Shown here: piece by piece, positions 15,997-23,696 of the stretch
Numbering within the stretch: the stretch's first letter is position 1
Layout of the letters: each line of letters opens with the position of its first letter
Source of the DNA: Elusimicrobiota bacterium
Lineage (GTDB): Bacteria; Elusimicrobiota; Elusimicrobia; UBA1565; UBA9628
NCBI GenBank assembly: GCA_016194705.1
Contig: JACQAZ010000004.1
Location: 62,001-126,000, forward strand
Length of the DNA stretch: 64,000 bases
Reading direction: 5' to 3'
Translations under genes and position numbers: made by a program
The notes under the pieces: generated by a model
The model's input: the letters and a program-made list of their open reading frames with translations, nothing else
What the model was told of the DNA's origin: nothing
Databases searched by the model: none

Positions 15997-16758
15997 ATGA
16001 TTTATAAGAATAGTAATGCTCAGTATTACCTTCGGACATACGCTCAACTTCGCAACTATCCGCAAGAGAGCCACCTAATTTATCGTGTCTTTGTTCGCGA
16101 AGCCCCGAGAGATGGTTTTCTTTTGGATTTGGGTTGCGGGCCGGGTGGTCATTTGAAAGAGTTGGCGAAAATGACCGGAGACACGATGCGATTGATTGGG
16201 ATGGACGCGAGCAGGGAATTGGTGGAGCTTTCTTCAAGGGACAGCCTCCTTCGCGGCCGCATTCTAAATGCGGACCTGACTACTTCGTGGCCAATAGCTT
16301 CCCAAACTGTGGCAATGGCGTATACGGTCTTCAACCTGTATCAATCTCTTACAGGTCAAGTGAAGCGGCGGCGATTCCTGCTGGAACTTGTCCGCTGCCT
16401 AAAGCCCAATGGCGTATTCCTCCTGGACGCACATAATGAGCGAGTTTTCCGCAGAGCCCACCCTCCAGGCATCATAACCAAGCTTAGAATTCCACACGGA
16501 TCTTGCGAGATTCAGTCAAAATACATCCCTAATAGGGAGGTGAAGGAAGTCTATTCGTGTTTTAAAGTTTCCTTGGGGCAGAAGCAGATAGTGATACGCA
16601 ATAGACATCGCATGATGACGTTGGGCTTAGACGAAATCGCAAAAGAATTGTCCAAGTATGGCTTCCGCATCATTCAGGCGTGGGGGAATTGGAGCGGTTC
16701 GCCATTTAGAACAAAGTCATCCGAGAGAATTATTGCTGCGTTCATAAGGACTCCATGA
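15997..16758 (+). CDS. Class I SAM-dependent methyltransferase (cassette 5, gene 2)
   Basis: 253 residues. Motif I is LLDLGCGPGGHLKEL (about residue 41), followed by LIGMDAS, the acidic ADLTTSWP and VMAYTVFNLYQSL, and the post-motif helix RFLLELVRCLKPNGVFLLDAHN, together a Methyltransf_11/25-type fold. The substrate is not evident; the N-terminal YYLRTYAQLRNYPQESHLIYRVF extension may recognise it. The stop codon abuts the ATG of the next gene. Confidence 0.82.
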   Translation: MIYKNSNAQYYLRTYAQLRNYPQESHLIYRVFVREAPRDGFLLDLGCGPGGHLKELAKMTGDTMRLIGMDASRELVELSSRDSLLRGRILNADLTTSWPIASQTVAMAYTVFNLYQSLTGQVKRRRFLLELVRCLKPNGVFLLDAHNERVFRRAHPPGIITKLRIPHGSCEIQSKYIPNREVKEVYSCFKVSLGQKQIVIRNRHRMMTLGLDEIAKELSKYGFRIIQAWGNWSGSPFRTKSSERIIAAFIRTP

Positions 16759-17697
16759 ATGCCTGAGAAAACAATTGTCGAAATTATTTGGCACATTGTG
16801 CACAAAGACATCGCGCGGCCAAGCGCCTCGGTCTCGGTGTTCGGTGTTGGCTCCGCCTCTTCGACAAAAACGTTGAGGCCTGGGGCGGATCTGGATTTGG
16901 TTGTCGTACTGCCCAAGGTTACCTCATCGTCGTTGCGAAAGCTGCGGCGGATCGTTACTGAAAATCTTGGGGCCATTCCCATCGGCCCATCGACACATTT
17001 CGCTCTCGAATTGAGACATGGCCCATTTAAACCCCCAAGGAATGTGGGGCAACTACACCTGCTTCTCCATGATCGACACTCGATTCAGCGTGTACCGATT
17101 ATTACACGAATGGATTGGGCAATCGGCGCCAGACCCGCATTTGGGGTCGCGCCGGTCCTGGCGATGAATTTGAACCGCGTTCGTTCAGATGATTTATGGA
17201 AGTCTCTAATTTTGGAGTTGCACAACCTGCGTGCGCAGGTGGAATACGGCAAGGCATATTATCGTGCATGGGGAATGACTTCGAATGCGGGCGAAATGGT
17301 GTTGCGTCGGTCTTCTATGCACCTAAAACGCCAGCTACAGTGGCGAGCGTTTGCCCGCTATGTCATTCGTGCGGCAATCGCGGATGCGTCAATACTCGCT
17401 GGTCGCAAGACCATCTTTTCTGGTTTTAGGATGTTGCGCCTCATTAAACGTGTCTGGCCCGGCTGCGTGTCCATGTGGCAGAAAACCGAAAAGGGAAGCC
17501 GCGTGGGCTCACCGGATTTATTGGCGTTTCTATCTACCCTTACGGCATGGGCATCGCGGAATTCGAAAGGGAGTTGTGATCGCGCATCCGATCATGGGAT
17601 GGTGGGGCATAACATCGGCTTGAACGGCCGGCGGCCGGTGAGGAATTCCGATAGCCGTCGCCGTTCAGCCATGCGTTCGGCGTATCTAGGAAATTGA
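16759..17697 (+). CDS. Nucleotidyltransferase of the polymerase-beta superfamily (cassette 5, gene 3)
   Basis: 312 residues. The catalytic signature is complete: VFGVGSASS (G31,S32), GADLDLVVVL (D44,D46) and a third carboxylate in FALELRHG (E84). A helical C-terminal region follows (about 130-270). The frame runs through attC5, so the last ~30 residues (from VGHNIGL) are encoded by the recombination site and the start of the next cassette. It begins one base after the methyltransferase stop. The substrate could be a nucleotide, a tRNA, a protein or a small molecule. Confidence 0.8.
   Translation: MPEKTIVEIIWHIVHKDIARPSASVSVFGVGSASSTKTLRPGADLDLVVVLPKVTSSSLRKLRRIVTENLGAIPIGPSTHFALELRHGPFKPPRNVGQLHLLLHDRHSIQRVPIITRMDWAIGARPAFGVAPVLAMNLNRVRSDDLWKSLILELHNLRAQVEYGKAYYRAWGMTSNAGEMVLRRSSMHLKRQLQWRAFARYVIRAAIADASILAGRKTIFSGFRMLRLIKRVWPGCVSMWQKTEKGSRVGSPDLLAFLSTLTAWASRNSKGSCDRASDHGMVGHNIGLNGRRPVRNSDSRRRSAMRSAYLGN
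17607..17681 (+). other. attC5 recombination site
   Basis: R'' GCATAAC (17607-17613) and R' GTTCGGC (17675-17681). Arms GGCTTGAACGGC (17617-17628) and GCCGTTCAGCC (17660-17670) pair perfectly except for one extra T, exactly the kind of extrahelical base that orients integrase on the folded bottom strand. Confidence 0.75.
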
Positions 17698-17720
17698 AAG
17701 GAGCGCAACGAGAATTTTCT

Positions 17721-18479
17721 ATGTCAGAGGATTCGTCCATCCCCTGGGCTTCGAATTCGTGGCCCCAGTTCGGCAAAGGCAATGAATTCTTGGCCCTTTG
17801 GACTCGCCCCGACCTCAAATCTCGGGTCTTCCTTTTCAAAATGGAATCCGGCGAATTCGGCGCTCAGGCGGATCATTTTATTGAGGAGACTGGTGCCGCA
17901 GGAATGAAATGCCGATGGACTTCTGAGAGCCCCAGGGTCTTTGAATCCGAAGAAATGGCGATACATGGGATTCATGCCTCATTCTCTTGGACGAAAGGGC
18001 TTGGACCTACCATGATCTCTCTTTGGGATTACGGGTGGCTGAGCTATACGCTGATGCACCTCCAGGCCGGTCGATCTCCCGAAGCTATGGTTAAGCAATA
18101 TCTGGGCTCGCCCTACTTCACGACTTCATTCTTGCCACCGCACGCAGTGGCGCCCGGTATCCACGGGCCATTCAAACAAGAGGCTATCTCAACAAGAGAT
18201 TTTCAGGTGCTCTCCGGGGAAGGAGTCCTCGCGGAGATTGAGAAATGCCGTCAGCCTGAAGGGTTCAAAACTGGGGCCGATGACATCCAATGGCGTCCAG
18301 TTCTCAAACTATGTGAAGGCATCACATCCGAAAATGAATGGTTTTGGAAATTACTTAAGACCGAGAAGGACAAGAAGCTTCATCACGAATGGGGATCTGT
18401 TCTTACCCCGTTTCGGGAATTCATTGCAGGCGCACCCAATAAAGGGAATCTTCATCGCTTGGTAATATCATTGGACTGA
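17721..18479 (+). CDS. Cassette-encoded soluble protein of unknown function
   Basis: 252 residues from the ATG at 17721; a TTG at 17694 in the same frame is an alternative, and GAAAGGAG at 17696-17703 could serve only a start between them. The sequence is soluble, Trp-rich (SWPQFGKGNEFLALWTRP) and ends RLVISLD. No domain recognised. The stop is 3 bases before attC6. It is the last cassette gene before the chromosomal aguA. Confidence 0.7.
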   Translation: MSEDSSIPWASNSWPQFGKGNEFLALWTRPDLKSRVFLFKMESGEFGAQADHFIEETGAAGMKCRWTSESPRVFESEEMAIHGIHASFSWTKGLGPTMISLWDYGWLSYTLMHLQAGRSPEAMVKQYLGSPYFTTSFLPPHAVAPGIHGPFKQEAISTRDFQVLSGEGVLAEIEKCRQPEGFKTGADDIQWRPVLKLCEGITSENEWFWKLLKTEKDKKLHHEWGSVLTPFREFIAGAPNKGNLHRLVISLD

Positions 18480-18481
18480 AC

Positions 18482-18560
18482 GCCGAACCATGCGCTTGTG
18501 CCGCCCGCTTTGCTTCAATGGTAGCCGCAGTGCCGCGTCGGCACAGCGAAGGCGTTAAGC
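18482..18560 (+). other. attC6 recombination site (right end of the array)
   Basis: R'' GCCGAAC (18482-18488), the shared string TTGTGCCGCCCGCTTTGCT in the left arm, CGTCGGCACA in the right arm, and R' GTTAAGC (18554-18560). It closely matches attC1 and attC2. Confidence 0.78.
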
Positions 18561-18569
18561 CGGACTGGA

Positions 18570-19625
18570 TCAGGATTTGGGCTGCTGCTGCGAGCCGCAG
18601 TGAACGGCCCCAAGGCCGGCCACCCACTCGCGGCATGGGATGGCTGCGACGCGCCGCCCTGGGAATGCCTTCTCAAGAATCTGAAGCGCCGCGTCATCTT
18701 GCGGGCAGCCGAACACCGGCGCCAGGACCACGCCGTTACCGATGTAGAAATTGGCGTAGCTCGCCGGCAGTCGCCGCCCATCGAGTTCGACAGGCGACGG
18801 CATCTGAAGGCGGATAAGCTCCAACTCCTTGCCGTCCTGGTCCTTGGCCGTTGAAAGCGCCTCGAAGCACTCCTTTAACGGCGCGTAGTTGGCGTCCGAC
18901 TTGTTCTCCTCAACCGCGCAGATCACAGTCCCCGGCCCCGAGAAGCGCGCGATGTCGTCGATATGGCCGTCGGTGTCGTCGCCGGCCACTCCCTCGCCAA
19001 GCCAGATCACATGGGAGACCCCGAGGTTGTCCTTGAGCTTCTGCTCGACCTGCGCGCGCGACAAAGACGGATTACGGTTTTTATTGAGCAGGCACTGCTC
19101 GGTGGTGAGCACGGTGCCGGCGCCGTTGACCTCGATCGAGCCGCCCTCCATGACGATCCCGGGCTTGAAGGTCTTGGGCCGCCCTTTGGGAAACATCGCA
19201 TCAGGAATGCGCGTGTCCGGTATGAGCTCTTTATATTTCCCGCCCCAGGCGTTAAAGACCCAGTGCACCATGGCGAGCTTCGGCTCCCTCTTGCGCATGA
19301 GAAAGGTCGGGCCGTAGTCGCGGATCCAGACGTCGGCGTAGCCGAAGCCGTGGAACCGAATCTTCGAGAGATCGGCCCCGGCGCGGTCGATGAAGGAGGA
19401 GGCGCGCCTCTGCATGTCCGGGTCGGTCACGAAGAGCTCGACGCGCTCGGTCTTGTGGATTTCCTTGATGAGAACGGCGTAGGCCTGCTCGACTTTCGAG
19501 AGGCCCGCGCCGAAGGAATCCCGATCATGCGGCCAGGAGAGCCAGATCGCCTCGTGCGGGGCCCACTCGGCGGGCATGCGGTAGCCCAAAGATGCGGGTG
19601 TGTCCTTGCCGGACCGCTGCCTCAT
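18570..19625 (-). CDS. aguA: Agmatine deiminase
   Basis: 351 residues, a pentein-fold enzyme that hydrolyses agmatine to N-carbamoylputrescine and ammonia. Signatures: MPAEWAPHEAIWLSWPH, DVWIRDYGPTF, MEGGSIEVNGAGTVLTTEQCLLN, the GDDTDGHIDDIARF histidine/aspartate segment and the catalytic cysteine in GAVHCGSQQQP near the C-terminus. The start overlaps the aguB stop as ATGA. Last gene of the polyamine operon; the integron array begins 9 bases beyond its stop. Confidence 0.94.
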   Translation of the reverse strand: MRQRSGKDTPASLGYRMPAEWAPHEAIWLSWPHDRDSFGAGLSKVEQAYAVLIKEIHKTERVELFVTDPDMQRRASSFIDRAGADLSKIRFHGFGYADVWIRDYGPTFLMRKREPKLAMVHWVFNAWGGKYKELIPDTRIPDAMFPKGRPKTFKPGIVMEGGSIEVNGAGTVLTTEQCLLNKNRNPSLSRAQVEQKLKDNLGVSHVIWLGEGVAGDDTDGHIDDIARFSGPGTVICAVEENKSDANYAPLKECFEALSTAKDQDGKELELIRLQMPSPVELDGRRLPASYANFYIGNGVVLAPVFGCPQDDAALQILEKAFPGRRVAAIPCREWVAGLGAVHCGSQQQPKS

Positions 19626-20485
19626 TTCCTGACGGGAGACAGGAGCGACTTATAGCTGTCGGGACGGCGGTTGCGCATGAAGCCCCATCCGGCTCCGACC
19701 GATCGATTTTGAGACAAATCGATCGGAACAATCAGGACCTCTTCCTTGGCGTCGCCGGATTTCTTCAATATGTTGCCGAAGGCGTCCGCGACGAAGGACG
19801 AGCCCCAGAACTTGAGATCGTTTTCCACGCCGACGCGGTTGACGGCCGCCACATGGACCGAGTTGGCGATCGCATGGCCGCGCTGGATCGTCGTCCAGGC
19901 CTCGCGCCAGTCGCCCTCGGGGGCCTTGTAGCCGCGCACGAAGCCGATCGCCGTCGGGTAGAAGAGCAGCTCGGCGCCGGCCAGCCGGCAGGCGCGGGCG
20001 GCCTCGGGAAACCACTGGTCGTAGCAGATCAGCACGGAAAAGTCGGCGTAGCGCGTGCGGAAGACCTTGTAGCCGCGGTCGCCCGGCGCGAAATAGCTTT
20101 TCTCGTAGAACAGGGGATCGTGCGGGATGTGGATCTTGCGGTAGGTGTCCAACAGCTTGCCGTCGGCGTCAATGACCGCGACCGAGTTGTAGTACCGCCG
20201 GCCCGCTTTCTCGAAGAGGGGGACCGCGATAACGACCTTGAGTTCCCGGGCCAAAGCTGAGAATGCCCGGGTCGACTCGCCGGGGATCGTCTCGGAGAAC
20301 CCAGCGGCTTTGACTTTGTTCGTCTGCGGGAAATAGCGCGAGCGGTAGAGCTCGGGCAGGCAGACGATTTGAGCGCCCTTGCCGGCCGCCCGGCGGACAA
20401 GGGCCAGGCTCTTGTTGAGGTTGCCGAAGAAGTCCTCGGCCGGACTGCTTTGCACGAGGCCCAGAACGACCCTGCGCGCTTTCAT
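19622..20485 (-). CDS. aguB: N-carbamoylputrescine amidase
   Basis: 287 residues, nitrilase (C-N hydrolase) superfamily. The catalytic Glu-Lys-Cys triad is visible in VCLPELYRSRYFPQ, YRKIHIPHDPLFYEKSYF and VLICYDQWFPEAAR. It converts N-carbamoylputrescine to putrescine, CO2 and ammonia. Coupled by a 4-base overlap to aguA, which makes its substrate; 24 bases separate it from the deacetylase gene upstream. Confidence 0.94.
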   Translation of the reverse strand: MKARRVVLGLVQSSPAEDFFGNLNKSLALVRRAAGKGAQIVCLPELYRSRYFPQTNKVKAAGFSETIPGESTRAFSALARELKVVIAVPLFEKAGRRYYNSVAVIDADGKLLDTYRKIHIPHDPLFYEKSYFAPGDRGYKVFRTRYADFSVLICYDQWFPEAARACRLAGAELLFYPTAIGFVRGYKAPEGDWREAWTTIQRGHAIANSVHVAAVNRVGVENDLKFWGSSFVADAFGNILKKSGDAKEEVLIVPIDLSQNRSVGAGWGFMRNRRPDSYKSLLSPVRK

Positions 20486-20509
20486 GGTGAGATTTTACTT
20501 TTTTTGCGC

Positions 20510-21367
20510 TCAGCCGAAGAAGCCCGCCAGAAAATTCTCGATGAGAATGGGCAGGTCGGGAGCGTAGCCGCCCTCGAGAACGGCAAAACGCTTGAGCTTG
20601 GTCTGCGCGATCATGTCGCCCAGACGGCGGTAGGAGCCCTTTTCCAGCTTGAGCTGGGCGATCGGGTCTTCCTTGTAGGTGTCGAAGCCTGCGGACACCG
20701 CGAGGACCTCGGGCTTGAAGGCGAGCAAAGACTCGAGCGACTTCTCGACTTCCTTAAGATAGGCCGCCTCCCCGGTTCCGGGGGGGAGGGGGATGTTGAG
20801 GCAGTTGTCGTGGGACTTGAGGCCGGAGCCTGGGTAAAGCGGGACCTGGTGGAGCGAGCAAAACATCACGCCCGCTCGCTTGGTCATGAGTTCGTCGGTG
20901 CCGTCGCCGTGGTGGACGTCGATGTCGAGGATGGCGATCTTCGCGGCCTTCTTCTCGGCCTGCAGCTTTGCGCAGGAAAGGGCGAGGTTGTTGAAATAGC
21001 AGAAGCCCCTGACCGAGTCCTTTCCCGCGTGGTGGCCCGGCGGGCGCATCAGCGAGAAAGCGGGCGCTCCTTGCACGGCGCTCGCGGCGGCGCAGAGCGC
21101 GCCGGACAGGCTGATCAGAGCGATGTCGGCGATGCCATCAAAGGCGGGCGTGTCGGCGTCCAGAAAACCGCCGCCCGAGACACGCTCGAAGTGCTTCGGA
21201 CCATGCAGCAGCGCGACATCGGCGGCCGTCGCGATGTTGGGGGGCGTTTCGAGCCTGTGGCCGGCGGCGCAAAGGCGCGCGTGGCTCTCCTTGACGCGGA
21301 ACGGCGCCTCGGGGTGTCCCGGGGTGCCGTACTCGACCGTTTTAAGGTCGCTGAAGACTTGGCTCAA
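20510..21367 (-). CDS. Histone-deacetylase-superfamily amidohydrolase (probable acetylpolyamine deacetylase)
   Basis: 285 residues starting with TTG directly abutting the preceding TAA. The Zn hydrolase signature is complete: RPPGHHAGKDSVRGFCYFNN (catalytic His pair), DIDVHHGDGT (Asp/His zinc ligands) and SAGFDTYKEDP (third ligand). Bacterial members deacetylate acetylpolyamines or acetyl-proteins. Placement inside a putrescine/spermidine-type operon favours acetylpolyamines; that is inference from context. Confidence 0.88.
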   Translation of the reverse strand: MSQVFSDLKTVEYGTPGHPEAPFRVKESHARLCAAGHRLETPPNIATAADVALLHGPKHFERVSGGGFLDADTPAFDGIADIALISLSGALCAAASAVQGAPAFSLMRPPGHHAGKDSVRGFCYFNNLALSCAKLQAEKKAAKIAILDIDVHHGDGTDELMTKRAGVMFCSLHQVPLYPGSGLKSHDNCLNIPLPPGTGEAAYLKEVEKSLESLLAFKPEVLAVSAGFDTYKEDPIAQLKLEKGSYRRLGDMIAQTKLKRFAVLEGGYAPDLPILIENFLAGFFG

Positions 21368-22432
21368 TTAGCGCAGGGCCGAAGGCACCGGGGCCTTCTC
21401 GTCGTTGAGCAGCGCGTTCCACTTGCGGGCGGCGCGCTTTTTCCAGTTGCCCTTGTGGTAGCCGTAGGAGGCCAACAGCGGGAAGGCCAGAGTCGCCTCC
21501 GAGAAGACCATCTGCTCGTAGGTCGTGTCGACCTTGCCCCAGGAGCAGGCCTCGCGCAAAGTAGAGCCCGAGAGCGCGCCGTCGCGCTCGTCGGCGACCG
21601 TGATCTGGATCGCGTACTTGTGCATCGTCGTGTCGAGACCGAGCATCTCGGCGCCGACGGTGACGTCCTGCGCGAAGTTCTTGGGAACGCCGCCGCCGAT
21701 CATGAGGAGGCCCGTGTCCTTGGCCTCGAGCTTGCAGCGCACCAGTTCCCGGAAGTCCTTGGCCGAGTCGATCGAGGCGTGGGAGTCGGGGTTATGCCAC
21801 TGGTGGTGCAGGAACCCGAAACCCGCCGAGCAGTCCGAGAAAGCCGGGATGAAGATCGGAACCTGCTTCTTGTAGGAGGCCAGAACAATGGAATCCTTGA
21901 CCTTGCAGTTCTTGCCTTGGGCAAGGTACTTGCCCATCTCCTCGACGATCTCGCGCGAGGAGTAGGCCTTGGGCTTGAGCTCGCCGACGATCTCGGAGAT
22001 GGTGTTGTCGCACTCGCCGAGCTCGTCCTCGTCGATGAAGGTGTCGTAGATGCGGTCCACTCGAGCGGCCCTCATCGCGTGGTCGTCGACCCACTTGGTG
22101 CCCTTGTAGTGCTTGAAGCCGAGGCTCTCAAAGAAGTCTTGGTCGACGATGTTCGCGCCCGTCGAGACGATCGCGTCTACCATGTTGTTGTTGACCATGT
22201 CGAACACGACGCGCTTGAGGCCCGCCGAGAACAAAGAGCCCGCCAGACAGAGTATGATGGAACAATCCTTGTCGGCCAGCATCCTGTCGTAGATCTCGCT
22301 GGCGCGCGCCAAGTCCCGGGCCGAATAGGACATCTTGGAAAATGATTCGACAATACCGGTGGCGTTGTGCTTAATAATGTCGAAGTGCTCTATCGTCTCC
22401 TTCAAGAGCTCGGCTTTCTTTGCATTGCCCAT
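21368..22432 (-). CDS. Deoxyhypusine-synthase-like protein
   Basis: 354 residues. The Rossmann-like NAD fold and key segments of the DHS family are present: LCLAGSLFSAGLK, IVSTGANIVDQDFFESLG, HKYAIQITVADERDGALSGSTLREACSWGKV, with the active-site lysine in SWGK. Bacteria lack eIF5A, and bacterial DHS homologues are thought to transfer aminobutyl groups to amines (homospermidine/spermidine synthesis). That reaction fits the putrescine-forming genes downstream. First gene of the operon; GAGGA precedes the ATG. Confidence 0.9.
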   Translation of the reverse strand: MGNAKKAELLKETIEHFDIIKHNATGIVESFSKMSYSARDLARASEIYDRMLADKDCSIILCLAGSLFSAGLKRVVFDMVNNNMVDAIVSTGANIVDQDFFESLGFKHYKGTKWVDDHAMRAARVDRIYDTFIDEDELGECDNTISEIVGELKPKAYSSREIVEEMGKYLAQGKNCKVKDSIVLASYKKQVPIFIPAFSDCSAGFGFLHHQWHNPDSHASIDSAKDFRELVRCKLEAKDTGLLMIGGGVPKNFAQDVTVGAEMLGLDTTMHKYAIQITVADERDGALSGSTLREACSWGKVDTTYEQMVFSEATLAFPLLASYGYHKGNWKKRAARKWNALLNDEKAPVPSALR

Positions 22433-22484
22433 GGAATCCTCGTCGACCAGCTCGATTTTTTTGGGACGCTGTTCGGACCTTTAT

Positions 22485-22512
22485 TTTATAACATAAAAAT
22501 GCATTGTGACAA
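22485..22512 (-). promoter_or_regulatory. Predicted promoter of the polyamine operon
   Basis: Minus strand: -35 TTGTCA (22512-22507), 16-base spacer, -10 TATAAA (22490-22485). The leader would be about 45 bases with a GAGGA ribosome-binding site. The same AT-rich segment also has a plausible plus-strand promoter (TTGGGA 22461-22466, TTTATA 22485-22490) for the divergent gene. Confidence 0.6.
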
Positions 22513-22529
22513 TTGCGAGACAGATGATA

Positions 22530-23630
22530 ATGAGGAAAACGTTCGTTCTTTGCGCCGCGCTCATCGCGTGCGCGGCGGACGGCCTCGCCTACCGCCCGCC
22601 GAAGAACCCGCGCTACAAGCGCCGTGGCGAGTCGGCCGGCCCCGGGGGAGTGCGCGTCTCGACGGCGGCGCTCAATGTCACGCTCATCGACCGGCTCGAG
22701 GCCGGACGCTGGAAGCCCGACATCAAGCTCGCGCTCGAGATCTTCGCGGCCGAGCACGGGAAGGACGACGCGCGCTACGATCCCGACAGGCCGCCTGTCG
22801 CAGCTCTCGTGTTCGACGACGCCGCGATCAACGGCGACCTCGGCGAGATCGTCTTCGAGCGCCTCGTCGAGCGCGCGGAGTTCCGCTTCGACGACGACTG
22901 GTGGAAGCTCGTCCCGTTGGCCTACGGCCGCCAGCGCATCCGCGCGGCCTACGAGCAGTTCGTGGGACTGCCGACCACCGTCTGGGGAGCCCAGCCGACT
23001 TACCGCCAATACGTCAAGGGAATGATCCAGAGCTATCAAGACTCTTGCCGCAAGGTCGACCGCAAGGATTGCCGCATTTATCTGGCGCGCCTCTTCAAGG
23101 GCTTCACGCGCGACGAGGTCCTGAGCTACGGCAAGAAGGCCTTCGATGACGAGGAGATCCGGCCGGTGGCGTCTGAGCAGGTGCGCGAGTCCCCCGAAGA
23201 CCCGTCGCCCGCGGTCCTGCGCCGGGGTTTGCGCGAGGTCCCCGAGGTTCGGGACCTCGCGAGGCTCCTTCTCTCGGCGGGCTTCGACGTCTGGATCATC
23301 GACCTCGACGCGCAGCCGCTCTTGACGGCGTTCGCCGTCAGCTACGGCATCGATCCGACGCGGGTCATCGGGATCAGGCAGGTCCAGTTCCGCGACAAGC
23401 TCACGGGCAAGGTCGAGGAGCCGGTCCCCATCCGGTCGGGGAAGGTCGACGCCTTCGTCTCGGCCCTGGGACGGCCGCCGGCGCTCGTCGTCGGGGCCTC
23501 GGCCGAAGATCGCGAGCTGCTCTGCTACGGGACCGGGCTGCGCCTGGTCCTCGACCGGGGGGACAAGGTCTTTCGGGACTACGCGAGCAGGCGCGGCTGG
23601 CTCATCCAGCCAGCGTTTGGTCCGCGATGA
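22530..23630 (+). CDS. Exported HAD-like protein with degenerate catalytic motifs
   Basis: 366 residues from the ATG at 22530, chosen because it begins a clean signal peptide (MRKTFVLCAALIACAADGLA). The overall pattern follows secreted HAD phosphatases: motif I region ALVFDDAAINGDLGE, a helical cap, a 'LLLSAGFDVWIIDLDAQPLLTAFAVSYGI' motif II region and ALVVGASAEDRELL motif IV. The second motif I aspartate is alanine (FDDA) and the motif II Ser/Thr is missing, so phosphatase activity is doubtful. A binding role is possible. Upstream of a small gene and an SDR. Confidence 0.7.
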   Translation: MRKTFVLCAALIACAADGLAYRPPKNPRYKRRGESAGPGGVRVSTAALNVTLIDRLEAGRWKPDIKLALEIFAAEHGKDDARYDPDRPPVAALVFDDAAINGDLGEIVFERLVERAEFRFDDDWWKLVPLAYGRQRIRAAYEQFVGLPTTVWGAQPTYRQYVKGMIQSYQDSCRKVDRKDCRIYLARLFKGFTRDEVLSYGKKAFDDEEIRPVASEQVRESPEDPSPAVLRRGLREVPEVRDLARLLLSAGFDVWIIDLDAQPLLTAFAVSYGIDPTRVIGIRQVQFRDKLTGKVEEPVPIRSGKVDAFVSALGRPPALVVGASAEDRELLCYGTGLRLVLDRGDKVFRDYASRRGWLIQPAFGPR

Positions 23631-23696
23631 GCACTTCCCTTGCCTGTTTGAGTTTTGTAACATCCTAATTCCTCCGCCGAGAAACAAGGGGGTGCC

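Larger units (their letters stand above)
11934..18560 (+). mobile_element. Integron gene-cassette array (six attC-like sites, no integrase seen in window)
   Basis: Between two high-GC chromosomal blocks lies 6.6 kb of lower-GC DNA in which unrelated ORFs, nearly all on the plus strand, are separated by six imperfect palindromes of 73-79 bases. These end in GTTRRRY-like cores (GTTAGGC, GTTAGCC, GTTATGC, GTTCGGC, GTTAAGC). Three of them share the 19-base string TTGTGCCGCCCGCTTTGCT, as expected of attC sites within one chromosomal integron. No tyrosine-recombinase (IntI) gene is present, so it is either a CALIN (attC cluster lacking integrase) or the array of an integron whose integrase lies elsewhere. 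The right end stops 9 bases before the aguA stop codon. Confidence 0.8.

Noticed and set aside
18960..22345. Long plus-strand frames opposite aguA, aguB, the deacetylase and the DHS-like gene
   Set aside because: The minus-strand genes have complete catalytic motifs; the plus-strand frames are Arg/Ala/Gly-rich shadows.
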